Below, piece after piece: positions 61,774 through 64,000 of a stretch of DNA of 64,000 nt; the stretch's first letter is position 1; every line of letters begins with the position of its first letter. The stretch spans positions 99,903 to 163,902 of the forward strand of contig JAEUIT010000031.1 of NCBI GenBank assembly GCA_016795035.1, read 5' to 3'. Source of the DNA: Phycisphaerae bacterium (lineage in GTDB: Bacteria; Planctomycetota; Phycisphaerae; Phycisphaerales; SM1A02). Under the pieces are notes generated by a model that was not told the DNA's origin, did no database searches, and was given only the letters and a program-made list of their open reading frames with translations. The translations under genes and the position numbers were made by a program.

Positions 61774-62416
61774 TCCCCGAGCTCTACACCCACGCTTTAT
61801 CCCGGCGGAAGGCCCAAGAACCTTGTGGCCGTCACGCTTCTCTAGGACCGCGTGACGAACGTCGGACTCGCGACGAGCACGGGGCCGAATCGCCCATCCC
61901 ACGCAACCGGCCCAACACCAACGCGCGGCCCTTTGGTCCGCAGTGCCGCGTTGCAGCTCGAGGAACGGCGGGAAGACGTCGGTTTGTGAGCGAAACGTGG
62001 ATCGAAAACCGCGTCCATGGCGTGCATGCGCCGGCCACGATGCCCTCGCCACAGGCCGCAAGAACGCTCCCACTTCTCAGACGATTCCGCCGCCAGAGAC
62101 TTGACCGATTCGGCTGGCGAGAGATCTTTAGGAACTGACGCCAGTACGGTGGGGCGCGAGTATCGCCTGGTGGCAAAGCGACCGGCTTGTGGAAGCGGAC
62201 GCGCCGTCGGGATATTCGAGCGGGGGGAACTCGGCGACTTCGATCGTTGCGATCGAGGTGCGGCGAAGATCGGATCTCAGTTCTCGGCGGCGCCCGCGAT
62301 GCGTTGCGGTGCCGCCTTCGAGTTCTGTGACACGTCACTTTCGCCGAGCGTACGTCCGGTGTCAGCGTTGCACGTGTTCGTCGTCCGCATCCCAATCTGA
62401 AGAGACTCTGCTCCCC

Positions 62417-63871
62417 ATGAAACAAGCCCCACGCCCGTTCCTTCTCATCGGCGCTGTCGCCCTCGCCACCGGCGCCGTCGTCATCGGCCAGCTCGGCGCC
62501 CAGCCCGCGTCTCGTACGAACAAGTCCACGACGTCGGCTGGTCGCGCGAACGCGTCCGGCGGCGACAACGGCGGCATCGCCGGCGCGATCGGGCCCGACG
62601 TCATCGTCGGCGGCCTCACGGACATCGTGAAGTACGGCACCGTCAACGGCGTCTCGGCGTATGCGGTCGGCACCACGTCGTGCAACATCGGCGACCAAGT
62701 GTTGTCTTGGTACGACTCGGGCGTGAACGACTCGCTCCACCCGGTGATCGCGCAGAACCTCTATCGCCTCAAGGGCGGACGCTTCGAACAGGTCGGCCAG
62801 TCGTGGCTCAAGCACGGGTGGTGCGCGGTCGACGGCAACCTCTGCGGCCAGTGCCAGTCGGACGGCGGCTGCGACCTTCTCGGCGTCGGTTGCTCGGACC
62901 CGTACGGCGGCACGCTGAATGGCACGCAGAGCGATCTCGGCCCGCGCTCGCAGGTGAATCCGTCGACGGGCGTCTTCCCGTTCCCGTTCTCGGCCGCGCC
63001 CGCGCAGGGCACGATCGGACGTCGCCTCCAGGTGAAGATCGACGACGTCAATCCGTCGCTGAATCCGAACTCGCTCTACTTCGTCGAAGGTCACTACGTG
63101 CACCCTGAAGACGCAGCGGCGGGCAACGACAACAACAACGCGTCGTATCGCCGCGCGGTCGTCGGCTCGATGTCGAGCGGCTCGTACACGATCACCGGCA
63201 ACGGCGCGACGATCCAGCAGTCGCCCGCAATCTACGCCTGGAAGAACAACGGCCTCGGCGCCGGCATCCCCGATCCCGACATCACGATCGTGACGGTCGA
63301 TGTCCCCGGCGACGGACGATTCCTCGTCGGCAGCAAGGTCACGCAGATCGACGCCAACACGTGGCGCTACGAGTACGCGATCCAAAACCTGAACTCCGAC
63401 GCCGCCGGCCAGGCCTTCTCCATTCCCGGCTCGTGCGGACTTGAGGTGACGAACCAAGACTTCCATGCTCCCTTCAGTCACTCGGGCGAGCCGTACGCCA
63501 ATGACGCGTGGTCGACGACCACGTCGTCTTCGGCCATCGCATGGGCAACCACGCCATACGCGCAGAACCAGAACGCGAACGCGCTCCGCTGGGGCACGCT
63601 CTACAACTTCGGCTTCACGGCGAACGTCCCGCCGACCGCCGGCCAAGGCACCATCTCGCTCTTCAAGCCCGTCGCCACGACCTCGGTGAATGTGGCCCTT
63701 CCGGTGCCGAGCGCCGCGACTCCCTCGAGCGATCTCAACAGTGACGGCATCGTGGACGGCGGCGACCTCGCCATCGCTCTCGGCGCCTGGGGCACGGCCG
63801 ATGCCGACCTCAACTGCGACGGGACGACTGATGGCGGCGACCTCGCGGTCCTCGTCGGCAATTGGCAGTGA
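62417..63871 (+). CDS. Secreted protein with dockerin-like tail
   Basis: The 484-residue precursor has a signal peptide (LLIGAVALATGAVVIG) and a mature domain of unknown family with IVGGLTDIVKYGTVNGVSAYAVGTTSCNIGDQ, several Cys (CAVDGNLCGQCQSDGGCDLLGVGC) that probably form disulfides, and WRYEYAIQNLNSD. Two dockerin-like units end it (DLNSDGIVDGGDLAIALGAW, DLNCDGTTDGGDLAVLVGNW). The start codon has no clear Shine-Dalgarno; the ATG at 62417 fits the signal peptide. Confidence 0.82.
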   Translation: MKQAPRPFLLIGAVALATGAVVIGQLGAQPASRTNKSTTSAGRANASGGDNGGIAGAIGPDVIVGGLTDIVKYGTVNGVSAYAVGTTSCNIGDQVLSWYDSGVNDSLHPVIAQNLYRLKGGRFEQVGQSWLKHGWCAVDGNLCGQCQSDGGCDLLGVGCSDPYGGTLNGTQSDLGPRSQVNPSTGVFPFPFSAAPAQGTIGRRLQVKIDDVNPSLNPNSLYFVEGHYVHPEDAAAGNDNNNASYRRAVVGSMSSGSYTITGNGATIQQSPAIYAWKNNGLGAGIPDPDITIVTVDVPGDGRFLVGSKVTQIDANTWRYEYAIQNLNSDAAGQAFSIPGSCGLEVTNQDFHAPFSHSGEPYANDAWSTTTSSSAIAWATTPYAQNQNANALRWGTLYNFGFTANVPPTAGQGTISLFKPVATTSVNVALPVPSAATPSSDLNSDGIVDGGDLAIALGAWGTADADLNCDGTTDGGDLAVLVGNWQ

Positions 63872-63895
63872 TTGCAGCGATCGAACTGGGGTCCG

Positions 63896-64000
63896 TGGGG
63901 GCGCGGGGGTTTACCCCCCGCGCCCCACCCCCGCCCCCCCCCCCCACCCCAAACTGCCCCCCCCGCCCCCATACACCCCGCCCGCCCAGCAACCCCCCCC
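63896..64000. other. C-homopolymer-rich contig end
   Basis: The last 100 bp are long C-runs interrupted by single A, G or T bases. This looks like low-quality or collapsed sequence at an assembly edge more than real biology. Confidence 0.6.

Larger units (their letters stand above)
2193..62372. repeat. Dispersed oligonucleotide CTGCAACG / CGTTGCAG (about 51 octamers)
   Basis: TGCAACG on the plus strand begins at 2193, 3109, 7470, 7863, 8346, 9845, 13209, 17733, 18288, 18440, 18900, 23565, 23871, 25786, 26209, 27076, 33933, 36232, 37091, 39786, 41733, 43196, 44273, 44935, 45146, 45431, 46748, 47444, 48270, 49445, 50171, 50726, 50891, 52832, 56680, 57178, 57786, 58738, 59921. CGTTGCA begins at 7640, 10289, 12506, 17352, 17480, 20009, 20134, 20561, 21734, 22858, 24357, 24930, 32300, 36368, 37742, 40464, 40902, 48423, 49190, 53945, 54601, 54628, 59558, 60115, 61428, 61949, 62366. 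In 51 of these 66 the base before T is C. The extended form is S-CTGCAACG-N-S-GAG. Further near-copies without the T are at 1181, 1229, 11024, 27124, 37128, 38181, 38310, 40197, 43607, 49038 and 49463. Confidence 0.8.
61057..62416. other. 1.36-kb non-coding stretch with tandem repeats
   Basis: No frame here looks like protein. It holds a 12-bp repeat near 61309, a 13-bp minisatellite at 61669-61773, three CGTTGCA copies (61428, 61949, 62366) and C-rich low-complexity sequence. A promoter for the gene at 62417 should lie in the last 300 bp; no box is convincing. Confidence 0.5.

Noticed and set aside
2193..62372. Idea that the repeated word is just a conserved protein motif VAA
   Set aside because: The word also occurs in other frames, encoding ALQ, CNA, PAT and LQR, and in non-coding DNA (61428, 61949), and its flanks are conserved at the DNA level.

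Overview
The window is about 64 kb of roughly 69% G+C DNA from a bacterium that is most likely a planctomycete of the class Phycisphaerae. The basis is: six secreted proteins that end in the paired dockerin-like tag D-x-N/D-x-D/S-G-x-V-D-x-x-D-L-A-x-L-L-G-x-W-G, a CcoN-CcoO fused cbb3 oxidase, Ser/Thr kinases fused to beta-propellers, and two small membrane proteins with a C-x-x-C-x-Y-D-L ... C-P-E-C-G zinc ribbon. The taxonomic call is inference from families; no rRNA is present.

Layout. (1) 190-345: tRNA-Ile(GAT) with promoter and terminator. (2) 391-4888, minus: operon of an FHA-fused GspE/PilB ATPase, HscB and two CNNM/CBS transporters. (3) 5061-6517, minus: two single-RRM RNA-binding proteins. 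(4) 6865-15660, minus: a complete cbb3 oxidase operon ccoNO-ccoQ-ccoP-ccoG-ccoH-(DsbD-like)-ccoI-ccoS with many stop/start overlaps, and a divergent Rrf2-family Fe-S type regulator (16199-16693). (5) 16705-17266: 211-bp tandem repeats that copy the 3' end of the neighbouring glycosyltransferase gene. (6) 17252-21652: ArnT-like glycosyltransferase, META lipoprotein, MFS efflux pump, acetyltransferase. (7) 21926-27513: three large secreted proteins with dockerin-like tails. (8) 27676-34448: two paralogous kinase-propeller proteins around an FHA protein, then a DUF1653-GNAT fusion. (9) 34529-41316: S10 peptidase, isoprenylcysteine-methyltransferase-like protein, thioredoxin-like lipoprotein, GH95 glycosidase, small membrane proteins. 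(10) 41786-53634, mostly minus: secreted PD40 protein, SbtA-like permease, glycosyltransferase, degenerate S9 peptidase, CRTAC1-like, MRJP-like and DUF1080 proteins. (11) 53745-61056: VOC protein, coiled-coil protein, zinc-ribbon membrane protein, erythromycin-esterase-like lipoprotein, VKOR-thioredoxin fusion, DedA protein. (12) 61057-64000: long non-coding stretch with a 13-bp minisatellite, one secreted protein, and a C-rich contig end.

The most unusual signal is not a gene. The octamer CTGCAACG (extended consensus S-CTGCAACG-N-S-GAG) is scattered on both strands about once per 1.3 kb (about 51 octamers and 66 TGCAACG heptamers by hand count, against about 2 and 7 expected from base composition). 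It occurs inside unrelated genes in several reading frames and forces the otherwise rare codons GTT GCA. Density and style resemble a DNA uptake sequence or a HIP1-type iterated element. A second genome-scale signal is leaderless transcription: at least ten genes have a TANNNT -10 box only 6-10 nt before the start codon, including a divergent pair whose start codons are 22 bp apart. All counts were made by eye.
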